Assembly (NCBI RefSeq): GCF_001705235.1
Contig: NZ_MCGV01000001.1
Coordinates: 434,001 to 498,000, forward strand
Source: Clostridium pasteurianum
Lineage (GTDB): Bacteria > Bacillota > Clostridia > Clostridiales > Clostridiaceae
DNA length: 64,000 nt
Reading direction: 5' to 3'
The position numbers were made by a program, and so were the translations under genes. The notes below the pieces were generated by a model. The model was not told where the DNA came from and made no database searches. It saw only the letters and a program-made list of their open reading frames with translations. Below, piece after piece: positions 8,653-17,490 of the stretch. Position 1 is the first letter of the stretch; the number at the start of each line of letters is the position of its first letter.

Positions 8653-9534
8653 ATGTTAGAAATAAGATTATTAAACTATTTTTTAGTTCTTTCGGAAGAG
8701 CTTCATTATACAAAGGCTGCGGAGCGTCTTAATATTTCACAACCTACCTTAAGCAATCAAATAAAAATTTTAGAAAGCATGTTAAATGTAAAACTTTTTG
8801 ATTATGTTCAAAAAAAAACAGTGCTAACAGAGCCTGGCAAAATTTTAAAACAGCATGTATATAAGATTTTCTTTGATCTTGAGCAAGCAGAAGCAGACAT
8901 AAAAAATTATACAGGAAAATCGAGAGAACAAATCAAAATAGGAGCTTCTGGCTCTCACTTACTATTAATTCCTTGTTCAAGATTTAATACTATTTATAAT
9001 AACATTTTAATTACAATGGAGGAGCATAACAGCAGTACAATCATTAATAATGTAAAAAATGGCAAACTAGATTTAGGATTAATTTATGAATCCACAGAAG
9101 ATTCTTCCATACATTCTGAACTCCTAAATATCGAATCTTATCTTGCTGTTGTGCCATTAAACTCAAGGCTCACAAAGTATTCCTCTGTATCATTGAAAGA
9201 TTTAGTGCAGGAAAATATGGTATTATTGCCTAGTTATTCCACCTCACGAAAAAACATTGATAATGCCTTTAGTATGATAAATCATATTTGTAAACCTAGG
9301 ATTCAAGCGACTAATTTAGATTCTTGTATAAGGTTAATTGAACATTCTGATAACATTACTATTTTGCCAAATTCTTATATAAAATCTGTAAATAAAATTG
9401 ATTTCAAAGCAATTCCTATTTCTGATTATCCACCTAAGCAGACAATTAATTTAATATATAGGAAAGATTTATTCTTAGATGATATTTTAAAATCTTTCAT
9501 AGATATTATTAAAGATTTTCATCAAAATAATTAG
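8653..9534 (+). CDS. LysR-family transcriptional regulator
   Basis: About 293 residues. The N-terminal HTH begins MLEIRLLNYFLVLSEELHYT and carries AAERLNISQPTLSNQIKILE, the LysR recognition helix. The C-terminal substrate-binding domain covers about 90-290. I chose the ATG at 8653 because AGGAGG (8635-8640) lies 12 bases before it; an earlier in-frame ATG at 8629 would place the site inside the gene. It probably regulates the divergent AEC permease gene. The inducer is unknown. Confidence 0.85.
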   Translation: MLEIRLLNYFLVLSEELHYTKAAERLNISQPTLSNQIKILESMLNVKLFDYVQKKTVLTEPGKILKQHVYKIFFDLEQAEADIKNYTGKSREQIKIGASGSHLLLIPCSRFNTIYNNILITMEEHNSSTIINNVKNGKLDLGLIYESTEDSSIHSELLNIESYLAVVPLNSRLTKYSSVSLKDLVQENMVLLPSYSTSRKNIDNAFSMINHICKPRIQATNLDSCIRLIEHSDNITILPNSYIKSVNKIDFKAIPISDYPPKQTINLIYRKDLFLDDILKSFIDIIKDFHQNN

Positions 9535-9953
9535 TTTTTTAACTTCGATTATAAATCATTTAACATGTCAGTTAGGCATCAAAAAATTATTAAGAGTATT
9601 TTCATTGCTTTAAAATCAAATAAAAAACCCACAAAAATTAAATTTTCGTGGGTTTTTTAGTGGAGGCGAATCGTAACCAGCTTCAATACTATTTATTTAA
9701 CTACTCTATTTTATAATACAAACATAATAGTTTTACAGTATATGTAATCGGTACTTAACTATAAATCAAATTGCTTCTTAATTTGCTAGTCAAACAAATT
9801 ACACAACACAGGTAAATTTTTTTAAAATATCATATAATGATATAAAATCAAGATATCTTAAAATAAGTTCCTCGAGAAAAATATAAAATAAACTAAAATT
9901 AGAAACCATGAACTCCAGGTTCAAATGAATTCTAATAGCTTTATATTTAAATA
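9535..9953. other. Intergenic region with a bidirectional terminator
   Basis: Arms AAAAAACCCAC (9622-9632) and GTGGGTTTTTT (9649-9659), with an inner AAAATT/AATTTT pairing, form a strong terminator closing the LysR gene and able to stop minus-strand transcripts. The rest (9661-9953) shows no gene. Confidence 0.75.
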
Positions 9954-10145
9954 TTATTTTATTTCTTTAACTCTTCCTACAATTCCACCCTCAAGCATTA
10001 CTTTGATACCGCGAGGATGAACTTCTGAGTTTGTAAGGATTCTTTGCACAACACCTTCAGTCAATTTCCCAGAGCGCTGGTCTTGCTTTTGAACAACAAG
10101 GACTTTCGCTCCTACTTTGATGTCTTTTCGTATCGTTCCATCCAT
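9954..10145 (-). CDS. YwbE-like small conserved protein (DUF2196), copy 2
   Basis: 63 residues, the same protein as at 4673-4864 with one or two substitutions. The ATG follows the stop codon of the methyltransferase gene by seven bases and uses the AGGAAGGAAGAG in that gene's last codons as ribosome-binding site, so the two are translationally coupled. This is the natural arrangement; copy 1 keeps only the last codons of the methyltransferase. Confidence 0.82.
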   Translation of the reverse strand: MDGTIRKDIKVGAKVLVVQKQDQRSGKLTEGVVQRILTNSEVHPRGIKVMLEGGIVGRVKEIK

Positions 10146-10152
10146 AATATTA

Positions 10153-11514
10153 CTACTCTTCCTTCCTATAAAGTTTAACAACCGTCTCTACATGCCCAGT
10201 CATCGGGAACATATCTACTATCTTAACCTTCTTAGCTTCATACCCATAAGCAGTTAAAACCTTAAGGTCATTTACCAGTGTCTTTGGATTGCAAGAAACA
10301 TAAACTATTTCTTTTGCATTAAATTCTATTACATACTTCATGGCAGTTGGATGAACGCCAGGTCTTGGTGGGTCTAGTATTATAACGTCTGGCTTTTCCT
10401 TTACTTCTTTTATAACTTTTGCCACGTCCCCTGCTATAAATTCGCAGTTTGAAATTCCATTGAGCTTTGTATTTTCCTTTGCAGCTTCAACTGCCTCCTC
10501 AATAAGCTCTATACCTATTACCTTCTCTGCCTTCTTTGAGACAAGCTGGCCTATAGTTCCCGTACCGCAGTACAAATCGAAAACAGTTTTATTTGAAACA
10601 TCACCTAAGAACTCTAAAACCCTACTGTATAATTTTTCAGCGCCCTTAGAATTAGTTTGGAAGAAAGAAAATGGCGATATTTTAAACTTTAGATCAAGAA
10701 TTTTTTCTGTTATATAATCTTCTCCGTATAAAATATTAACTTTATCGGCTCTTACCATATCTGCAAGTCCATCATTTACAACGTGAAGTATTCCCTTAAG
10801 CTTTCCTGCATAATTTATGCCTTTAAGACTTTCTGTAAGCTCTGACAAATCAAAATCAAATTGAGATGTAGTTACAAGTGCAATTAATATTTCTCCTGTG
10901 TTTTTAGCTTTTCTTACAACTAAATTCCTGAGGTATCCTCTATGCATCATAACCTTATAAAAAGGAAGTTCTTTACCTCTAAAATACTCTACTACAGTTT
11001 TAAGGATAATTCTAAAATCTCCATCAACTATAATACAATTATCCGTATTTACTATTGAAAATCCTCCATTTTTAGCGTGCATTCCGAGGGTTAATTCTCC
11101 GCCCTTTACAAAATCTCCAAAGGTATATTCCATTTTGTTTCTGTATTCTGTTTGTTCCGGGCTGCCTTCTATACCTAAGTATTCAAAATCTTTTATGTCA
11201 GCTTCTTTAAAAAGTTTAAGTACCTCTTTTTCTTTTAATTGAAGCTGTTTTTCATAAGTTAAAAATTGATGTATACAACCGCCGCATACTCCAAAATCAG
11301 GACAGCTTGGTTTTATGGCATCAGGAACATTTTCAATTATTTCCTTGAGTTTTGCATCTATTTTGCCCTTTCTTATTTTGCTTATCCTTGCAGTAACCTT
11401 TTGGCCTGGTACTGCGCCCTTTATGTAAACCTTTTTATCATTAAAATGTGTTATTCCAACAGCAGGGAACTCTATATCTTCAATTAAAAACTCTTTTATT
11501 TCATTCTTTTTCAT
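10153..11514 (-). CDS. 23S rRNA (uracil-5-)-methyltransferase, RumA/RlmD-RlmCD family
   Basis: 453 residues. An N-terminal TRAM RNA-binding domain (about 10-65) is followed by the iron-sulfur cysteines [10 protein letters not shown], a SAM-binding segment [14 protein letters not shown] and the catalytic motif VSCNPKTL. The family makes 5-methyluridine in 23S rRNA (RlmCD in Firmicutes). All key residues are present, so it should be active. The 3' end appears to be an integration target: its last 15 codons are duplicated at 4872-4916. Confidence 0.92.
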   Translation of the reverse strand: MKKNEIKEFLIEDIEFPAVGITHFNDKKVYIKGAVPGQKVTARISKIRKGKIDAKLKEIIENVPDAIKPSCPDFGVCGGCIHQFLTYEKQLQLKEKEVLKLFKEADIKDFEYLGIEGSPEQTEYRNKMEYTFGDFVKGGELTLGMHAKNGGFSIVNTDNCIIVDGDFRIILKTVVEYFRGKELPFYKVMMHRGYLRNLVVRKAKNTGEILIALVTTSQFDFDLSELTESLKGINYAGKLKGILHVVNDGLADMVRADKVNILYGEDYITEKILDLKFKISPFSFFQTNSKGAEKLYSRVLEFLGDVSNKTVFDLYCGTGTIGQLVSKKAEKVIGIELIEEAVEAAKENTKLNGISNCEFIAGDVAKVIKEVKEKPDVIILDPPRPGVHPTAMKYVIEFNAKEIVYVSCNPKTLVNDLKVLTAYGYEAKKVKIVDMFPMTGHVETVVKLYRKEE

Positions 11515-11612
11515 CTAATTCATTTCTCCTCATACTTACTTTATTCTTCTCTTTAATTTCTCCATACTATTATGCACTAATACAGCTCCTATGTAAATAT
11601 GGATTTATAATA

Positions 11613-11640
11613 TTAACACTTTATGAAAAATTGCTATTAT
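11613..11640 (+). promoter_or_regulatory. Promoter of the LTA synthase gene
   Basis: TTAACA (11613-11618), 16 bases, TATTAT (11635-11640): a sigma-A-like promoter about 67 bases upstream of the ATG. Confidence 0.5.
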
Positions 11641-11706
11641 ACTTTACAATGTTTTTGGGTTGGAATATCATAAAAATAGAGAAAAAAATAGGACAGCGGA
11701 GGAAAT

Positions 11707-13620
11707 ATGAAAAGCTTAGCCACAAATATAAAATTTCTAGAAAAATCCACAAAATTTCTAATAAAAATTGTTAAGGATTTATTATCAGATAATATAGACC
11801 TTATACTATTTCTAATTATCATACTCATTAAATTAATCAAATTTGATAGATTTATCTATCCTGAGTATACACACTATAAATTAATAATAAAACCAATACT
11901 AGCTTCGATTGTATGTATTTTAAGCATATCAACGCTTTTCAGGGGCAAAATAAGAACTTACATTTTATATGCCTTTGATATTATAATCAGTATTTTAATA
12001 ATTGCAGATACTGTTTATTTTAGATATTTTAAGGATATACTTTCTATAGGTGTTATAAAAAATGGAATCATGCTTGGAAGTGTACAATCTAGTGTTACAA
12101 GTTTAATATATCCTCACGATTTCTTATATTTAATTGATGTTGTAATTTTAATTCCACTTTTATTTCTTTATAGAAAATTTCCTAGATTAAAAATAAATAT
12201 ATTTATAAGATTTGTCTTATTTTTAGTTCTAGCTATTCCTGCTGGCTATGTTAACGGAAATGCGATATACAAAATGTCTGTTTCACAGAAAGGCCTCTTA
12301 AAAACAATGTACAATAAAGTGTATATTGATAAATTTTTAGGAGCCATAGATTTTCACATGCTAGATTTATATAATGTTGCATCTAATAAGATTTTAAACA
12401 GTAAAAAACTTTCCAGCGCTAGGGAAAATGATATAAAAACAGCCCTTAAGAAGAATGAAACCAATAATGCTTCCCAAATGGCTGGCATTGGCAAGGGTAA
12501 AAATCTCATAATAATACAAGTTGAGGCACTTCAACAATTTGTAATTAATTCAAAAATTGAAAATCAAGAAATAACCCCCAATTTAAATAGGTGGGTAAAT
12601 AAATCCATGTATTTTGATAACTTTTTTTATCAAGTTTCATCCGGAAATACATCTGATGCAGAGTTTTTAGTAAATAATTCTCTTTATCCTGCTTCTTCAG
12701 GTGCCGCATACTATTTATATGCTGGAAATACCTATAGTTCTATAGCCAAAGAAATGAATGATAATAATTACTATACTGCCGTCCTTCATGGTTACAGAGA
12801 AGGTTTTTGGAATAGAAATGTAATGTATAAAGCAGAAAAATTTGATGATTTCTTTGGAGAAAAAAGTTTTAATATAAATGAAAAAGTTGGATTAGGATTA
12901 AGTGATAAGTCCTTTTTAAATCAGACTTTTAACAGATTAAAAAGCTTCCGTCAGCCTTATTATTCCTTTATTATAACCTTAAGTAGTCACTACCCTTATG
13001 ATGACACTAAAGGCTATGGAAATTTCAATGTAGGAAGTTATGAAGGGACTCTTCTTGGAAATTATTTTAAGGGAATACATTATACAGATGCCCAACTTGG
13101 TGCTTTTCTCGATAAACTTGAAAGCAGCGGCATTATGGACAATTCTATTGTTGTTCTGTATGGAGATCATTATGCTATACCAAAGGATAAAATAAATGAC
13201 TTATATAACTTTAAGAACATACAAAATCCAACTGATTTAGATTGGTATGAGCTTCAAAAAGTACCTATGTTAATTCATTTTCCAAAAGATGAATATAAAA
13301 GTACAAACTCAGAGTATTCTGGTCAAATTGATGTATATCCAACCATTGCAAATATATTCAATTTACCACAAAAGTACATGCTCGGAACTGACTTATTTGG
13401 CTCAAAAAATCGAAATGTAATATTTAGAAATGGTTCATTTACTGATGGAAATGTATTTTACGTATCATGGACAAATACTTACTATGATATAAAAACAGGA
13501 AATACAATTCCTGAAACAGCTGAATTAAAAGCTAAAAAAGACAACGCACTGTCGCAGCTTCAATATTCGGATGATGCCTTAAATCATAATTTAATAAAAA
13601 AATTCATTAATAAAAAATAG
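11707..13620 (+). CDS. Lipoteichoic acid synthase-family phosphoglycerol transferase (sulfatase fold)
   Basis: 637 residues. Five membrane helices lie within about 35-200, then an extracellular alkaline-phosphatase/sulfatase domain. Visible family motifs are IIIQVEALQQF (about 265), SSGNTSDAEF holding the nucleophilic Thr (about 310), SSHYPY (about 424) and YGDHY (about 485). LtaS enzymes polymerise glycerol phosphate from phosphatidylglycerol onto a glycolipid anchor outside the cell. GGAGG lies before the ATG. It is monocistronic and closed by the hairpin at 13624-13663. Confidence 0.9.
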   Translation: MKSLATNIKFLEKSTKFLIKIVKDLLSDNIDLILFLIIILIKLIKFDRFIYPEYTHYKLIIKPILASIVCILSISTLFRGKIRTYILYAFDIIISILIIADTVYFRYFKDILSIGVIKNGIMLGSVQSSVTSLIYPHDFLYLIDVVILIPLLFLYRKFPRLKINIFIRFVLFLVLAIPAGYVNGNAIYKMSVSQKGLLKTMYNKVYIDKFLGAIDFHMLDLYNVASNKILNSKKLSSARENDIKTALKKNETNNASQMAGIGKGKNLIIIQVEALQQFVINSKIENQEITPNLNRWVNKSMYFDNFFYQVSSGNTSDAEFLVNNSLYPASSGAAYYLYAGNTYSSIAKEMNDNNYYTAVLHGYREGFWNRNVMYKAEKFDDFFGEKSFNINEKVGLGLSDKSFLNQTFNRLKSFRQPYYSFIITLSSHYPYDDTKGYGNFNVGSYEGTLLGNYFKGIHYTDAQLGAFLDKLESSGIMDNSIVVLYGDHYAIPKDKINDLYNFKNIQNPTDLDWYELQKVPMLIHFPKDEYKSTNSEYSGQIDVYPTIANIFNLPQKYMLGTDLFGSKNRNVIFRNGSFTDGNVFYVSWTNTYYDIKTGNTIPETAELKAKKDNALSQLQYSDDALNHNLIKKFINKK

Positions 13621-13623
13621 ATA

Positions 13624-13663
13624 AAAATAGCCACGGTTTAAAGTAAAAAACCGTGGCTATTTA
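13624..13663. terminator. Bidirectional terminator between convergent genes
   Basis: Arms AAATAGCCACGGTT (13625-13638) and AACCGTGGCTATTT (13649-13662), 14 bp and perfect, lie between the convergent LTA synthase and HAD-like genes. Confidence 0.9.
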
Positions 13664-13683
13664 TGAACAAAGCTTTATTAAAT

Positions 13684-14424
13684 TTAAATAATATTAGCCA
13701 AGTTATTATCAAAAGTTTTTTCGAACATACCAAAAATATTTCTGTGGAAATCAGAAATCGACATTCCATACCCAATTTCATCAAAAATAGATGAATCTTT
13801 AAAATACTCACCTACCATAACAAACTTTTTAATATTCCACCTTTTTTTACTGGCAAGGTATCTTAAAGTATTTCCCTTATCAACCATAGAATTTATACAA
13901 GACACATGACTTAAATACATATGTGCATAACATTCCAAATTATTTTTTCCTATAAAATTTAAAAGTTCAATTCGCTTATCATCATTCTCCATATGCATTT
14001 CAATATTTACAACCTTAGAATAGCTACTATTAGAATTTCTATAATTAACACACTTTAAACCTTTAACCCATTCCAAATAACTCATATTTTTCTCATCTGT
14101 ATTTATATTAACTGCTAAATTTTGATTCAATGCCCAATTTCCAAGTTTACAAACCGTATTTATATCTAGAGGAAATACTGATTCATACTCAGTATCAAAT
14201 GGTGAATATATTTGAGCACCTTCAGCTACTATAGCAGGCTCTTTTGTCTTTAAGTATCCCTTAACTTCATCAATGCACTCTCTACTATTTTCCGTGTAAA
14301 GTACTACAGGTATGTTATTTTTAACAAGTACATTAATCAATTTTATTGTTTTGTCGAAATTTATCTTCAACTTTTTCATAGTACTTAATATATAATCTAT
14401 GTCTATTATTACGCCTTCATACAT
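13684..14424 (-). CDS. HAD-superfamily (Cof/IIB-like) protein with altered catalytic motifs
   Basis: 246 residues with the length and layout of Cof-type HAD phosphatases. Motif I is IIDIDYIL, which keeps both aspartates but loses the following Gly-Thr. The motif III region starts DKGNTLRYLASKK. Motif IV reads VGEYFKDSSIF, where active enzymes have GDGxND. The Gly-Asp pair is changed to Gly-Glu, and the Asn of ND is changed. Catalysis may be weak or lost. The role is unknown. Confidence 0.65.
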   Translation of the reverse strand: MYEGVIIDIDYILSTMKKLKINFDKTIKLINVLVKNNIPVVLYTENSRECIDEVKGYLKTKEPAIVAEGAQIYSPFDTEYESVFPLDINTVCKLGNWALNQNLAVNINTDEKNMSYLEWVKGLKCVNYRNSNSSYSKVVNIEMHMENDDKRIELLNFIGKNNLECYAHMYLSHVSCINSMVDKGNTLRYLASKKRWNIKKFVMVGEYFKDSSIFDEIGYGMSISDFHRNIFGMFEKTFDNNLANII

Positions 14425-14775
14425 ACTCCTATTCCCCCACGTTTTATTAAATTGTATATTTTATGTATATTTATGAAATATCTTATATAATATTAAATAT
14501 ATTCTTTACACTAATAATACTATTTTTTTTGATAAATGTAAACAATTATTTTTACAAGCAGTAAAATTTTTTTGTTAAATTTAATCGAATTTTTTATAAA
14601 TATTGGTAATAAGCGTTTAATTTAATATTTATTATTAAAAGTGTCTGTTACCTTTATTAAAAGATATTATTTAATGAAATTATATATTGGACAGGATATC
14701 CTGTAATTTTATTCACTTCCAGACAAATTAATTAAATAAAAAAACTGACACTTAGCCATTGCATTAAATTTTGTT
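14425..14775. other. Intergenic region, no gene seen
   Basis: Very AT-rich, 351 bases. It contains a short dyad GGACAGGATATCCTG (14690-14704 region; AGGATATCCT is perfect) and no reading frame worth reporting. Confidence 0.4.
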
Positions 14776-15417
14776 TCAGCCTCCAAGAGTTATATCCTGC
14801 TTGTTATACCAATCTAGTGCATCAAAAAAATGTTCAGGCTTAAAATCAGGCCAATAATCATCTATAACATAAAAATCAGAATATATAGATTGCACAGGTA
14901 GAAATCCGCTTAATCTTCTTCTTCCTCCCCATCTTATTATTAAATCCACTCTTGATATATCCGAAGAATTAATGTAACTTACTATTTTTTTACTTCTGTC
15001 TTCTGAAGATTTTAATTTATTCAGATCCCATTCCCATCCATAATTAACTAAAAAATTAACCTTTATACTTCCCTTTCCAAAAACAGTTCTTTTAGTATAT
15101 GGCAAAAGCTCCTTTGGAAACATATCAGATTGAGTATTCCCAACAACAAGAAGTGCTGCATCTTCTTTTGAAAGGACATCAACAGCCTTTATACATGCCT
15201 TCGTAAATGCCTTCCTTTGATTTTTAGGCCTTTTGGTATTGTCAACAGTAAAACCATAGTATGTAATTTCCTTTATTCCTACTTCCTTACATAATCTAAA
15301 AAGCTTAAGCCCTGGCAGGATACCAAGATTATAACCCTCCTCCTTTGACATTCCATTTGATACTGCCCACCTTCTATTTCCATCTGGAATTATACCTATA
15401 TGATCTGGCAAGTGCAT
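14776..15417 (-). CDS. cis-Prenyltransferase (UppS-like) paralogue
   Basis: 213 residues from the ATG at 15417, which has GGAGGG seven bases upstream (the frame is open seven codons further). The N-terminal motif is HIGIIPDGNRRWA, with the catalytic Asp. The C-terminal motif IIRWGGRRRLSGFLPVQ ends in the family WPDF segment. These correspond to the substrate-binding motifs of undecaprenyl diphosphate synthase, but with Arg-Trp-Gly-Gly in place of the usual Arg-Thr-x-Gly-Glu and TVDNTKRP in place of ENWxRP. It is probably a second cis-prenyltransferase rather than the essential UppS. The product is unknown. Confidence 0.8.
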   Translation of the reverse strand: MHLPDHIGIIPDGNRRWAVSNGMSKEEGYNLGILPGLKLFRLCKEVGIKEITYYGFTVDNTKRPKNQRKAFTKACIKAVDVLSKEDAALLVVGNTQSDMFPKELLPYTKRTVFGKGSIKVNFLVNYGWEWDLNKLKSSEDRSKKIVSYINSSDISRVDLIIRWGGRRRLSGFLPVQSIYSDFYVIDDYWPDFKPEHFFDALDWYNKQDITLGG

Positions 15418-15612
15418 AAATAATCCCTCCAAAAACATAATTTACTTTTATTATTGTTTAATTATGAATTATTTATACACCTATTTACATTGATAGTTAA
15501 AAACTCTTAATAATAATTTCACTGAACAAAAATTTTATTTACACTTTATTTGTGTTAAAATGTACTTATAAAATAAAATATTTACTTTATATATTAATTG
15601 GGAGGTCTTTTA

Positions 15613-16599
15613 ATGAATGTACTCGTTTGTGGTGGAGCAGGCTATATAGGAAGTCATATGGTCCGTTATCTTATTGAAAATGGCCATAGTGTTGTAATAG
15701 CCGATAATCTTTCTACCGGACATAAAGAATCAACAATTGGACATAAACTTTACGTTGGAGATTTAAGAGACGAAAATTTCTTAGATAAAGTTTTTACAGA
15801 AAATAAAATAGATGCAGTTATAGATTTTGCTGCAAATTCTTTAGTTGGTGAAAGCGTTTCAAATCCTTTAAAATACTTTGACAATAACATACATTCTACC
15901 GTTAAACTTTTGGGTGCTATGAATAAGCACGATGTAAAATACATAGTATTCTCATCAACAGCAGCAACATACGGCGAGCCTGAAAATATTCCTATTTTAG
16001 AAGGAGATAAGACTTTTCCTACTAATCCATATGGAGAATCAAAACTCGCAGTAGAAAAAATATTAAAATGGTGTGATAACGCTTATGGAATAAAATATAC
16101 AGCTTTAAGGTATTTTAATGCCTGTGGAGCTCATATAAATGGAAGTATAGGTGAAGATCATAATCCTGAGACTCACTTAATCCCAATAATTCTTGAAGCC
16201 GCTTCAGGAAAAAGGGATAAAATAATGATTTTTGGAGATGACTACAACACAGAAGATGGTACATGCGTAAGAGATTATGTACATGTTTCAGATTTAGCTG
16301 CTGCACATCTTTTAGCTTTACAGCGTCTTCAAAAAGGTGAAAAAAGTGCAATATATAATTTAGGAAACGGAAAAGGTTTTTCAGTAAAACAAGTAGTTGA
16401 AGTAGCTAGAAAGGTCACTGGAATAAACATAAAAGCCGAAATTGGTGCAAGACGTGCTGGTGATCCTGGAACTTTAATAGCTTCTTCTGATAAAGCTATT
16501 AAGGAATTAGGCTGGAAACCTAAATTCAATTCTCTTGAAACAATAATTGAAACAGCCTGGAAATGGCATAAAAATCATCCAAATGGTTATACGAAATAA
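15613..16599 (+). CDS. galE: UDP-glucose 4-epimerase
   Basis: Interconverts UDP-glucose and UDP-galactose. 328 residues from the ATG at 15613; GGAGG lies eight bases upstream (the frame opens earlier at an unsupported TTG). NAD-binding [11 protein letters not shown] is at the N-terminus, [10 protein letters not shown] carries the catalytic Ser/Thr region, and [11 protein letters not shown] the YxxxK pair. C-terminal segments such as [15 protein letters not shown] are typical of GalE. The stop codon lies inside the left arm of the palindromic element at 16594-16824. Confidence 0.93.
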   Translation: MNVLVCGGAGYIGSHMVRYLIENGHSVVIADNLSTGHKESTIGHKLYVGDLRDENFLDKVFTENKIDAVIDFAANSLVGESVSNPLKYFDNNIHSTVKLLGAMNKHDVKYIVFSSTAATYGEPENIPILEGDKTFPTNPYGESKLAVEKILKWCDNAYGIKYTALRYFNACGAHINGSIGEDHNPETHLIPIILEAASGKRDKIMIFGDDYNTEDGTCVRDYVHVSDLAAAHLLALQRLQKGEKSAIYNLGNGKGFSVKQVVEVARKVTGINIKAEIGARRAGDPGTLIASSDKAIKELGWKPKFNSLETIIETAWKWHKNHPNGYTK

Positions 16600-16824
16600 C
16601 AGTGCTTTGGAACATTAAAAAAGTTCTATAAATCTAAGATTAAAAATCGTAAAATACTAAGAGTTTTGAATAACTCACTAACGTTCAAACAAATTCAAAA
16701 CTCTAAGCATTTTACGATTTTTTAATCAATATTTATTAGAATTTTTTTAAATCGTTCCTTCAGCACTGTTATTTTGATTAGAGGGTAAAGCAAGGAAAAA
16801 ATTCCTCCGCACCTACGGAATTTT
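16594..16824 (+). repeat. Palindromic element copy A, after galE
   Basis: Outer arms AAATAACAGTGCT (16594-16606, containing the galE stop codon) and AGCACTGTTATTT (16762-16774) are perfect complements. Inside them AAAAAGTTCTATAAAT pairs with ATTTATTAGAATTTTT, and AATCGTAAAATACT pairs with AGCATTTTACGATT. The core reads AATAACTCACTAACGTTCA then AACAAATT. The tail at 16790-16824 is AAGGAAAAAATTCC followed by the hairpin CCGCACCTACGG. It is a full-length member of the family described in the findings, oriented away from galE, and presumably also acts as a terminator. Confidence 0.88.
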
Positions 16825-17175
16825 AATTTTGGGTATGAACTGTATAGATTCAATTAGTAAATCACTATTTAAACGAGCAAACTTTCGATGCTTCTACGCA
16901 GTTTGCGAAATTTAAATACATGATTTACTTTGATATCTATATTATTTAACCCCTAAATAGATTAATGTATTAGTCATCCTTTTAATATATTGTGAATAAA
17001 ATCATACACAAGGCTTGTGGCTTATGATACTAAAAATCTAAATTTAAAAGTTTTCCGTAAAAGAAATGAAGAAAGGTGTCAATAACCTTTTTTCACAGAA
17101 AAATACCTCAAACTTATAAGTTCACAATATTTTTTATTAAGTAATTTTATAAAAAAATGCATTAACAATTTTCAG
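16825..17175. other. Intergenic extension of copy A with a second hairpin
   Basis: Arms AGTAAATCA (16856-16864) and TGATTTACT (16921-16929), with inner GCAAACT/AGTTTGC, form a separate hairpin. The flanking sequence (TTTGATATCTATATTATTTA, 16930-16949 region) recurs at 47665-47695 after the DEAD-box gene, but without this hairpin. No gene seen. Confidence 0.55.
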
Positions 17176-17439
17176 TTACTGACACTCTATGTATTTAGCC
17201 GCACTAATAAGTATTTCTCCTAATCTTTTTTCCTTATATTGAGGTAAGACATATAATTTTGCATTCTTGTTTTCACCTTCAATATTCAAACCACCTATGA
17301 TTTCATCGTGGGTTTCCACAACCAATTTAAAGCATGAATCTGATTTAGTTTCACCTACAGAAATTGTTTTTGACAAACTTTTCTCGGCAAATTCAACCCA
17401 TTTTTCATTTTCATTTTCCTCTAATTCTCTAACTATCAT
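17176..17439 (-). CDS. Short GNAT-like acetyltransferase or truncated form
   Basis: 87 residues from the ATG at 17439, which has GGAGG eight bases upstream. The second half resembles the core strand and acetyl-CoA region of GNAT enzymes (EIIGGLNIEGENKNAKLYV, then a loop and helix EKRLGEILISAAKYI). The loop lacks the usual Gly-rich Q-x-x-G-x-G pattern, and the protein is about half the family length. It may be a reduced domain or a truncated gene. Its function is not clear. Confidence 0.5.
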   Translation of the reverse strand: MIVRELEENENEKWVEFAEKSLSKTISVGETKSDSCFKLVVETHDEIIGGLNIEGENKNAKLYVLPQYKEKRLGEILISAAKYIECQ

Positions 17440-17490
17440 ATACATAACCTCCGTATTTCAAAATATAAATTCTCTTTTGACCATAGTTTT

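Noticed and set aside
9661-9700. Short stretch resembling the end of a tRNA gene
   Set aside because: No acceptor stem, anticodon arm or CCA end could be folded from it.
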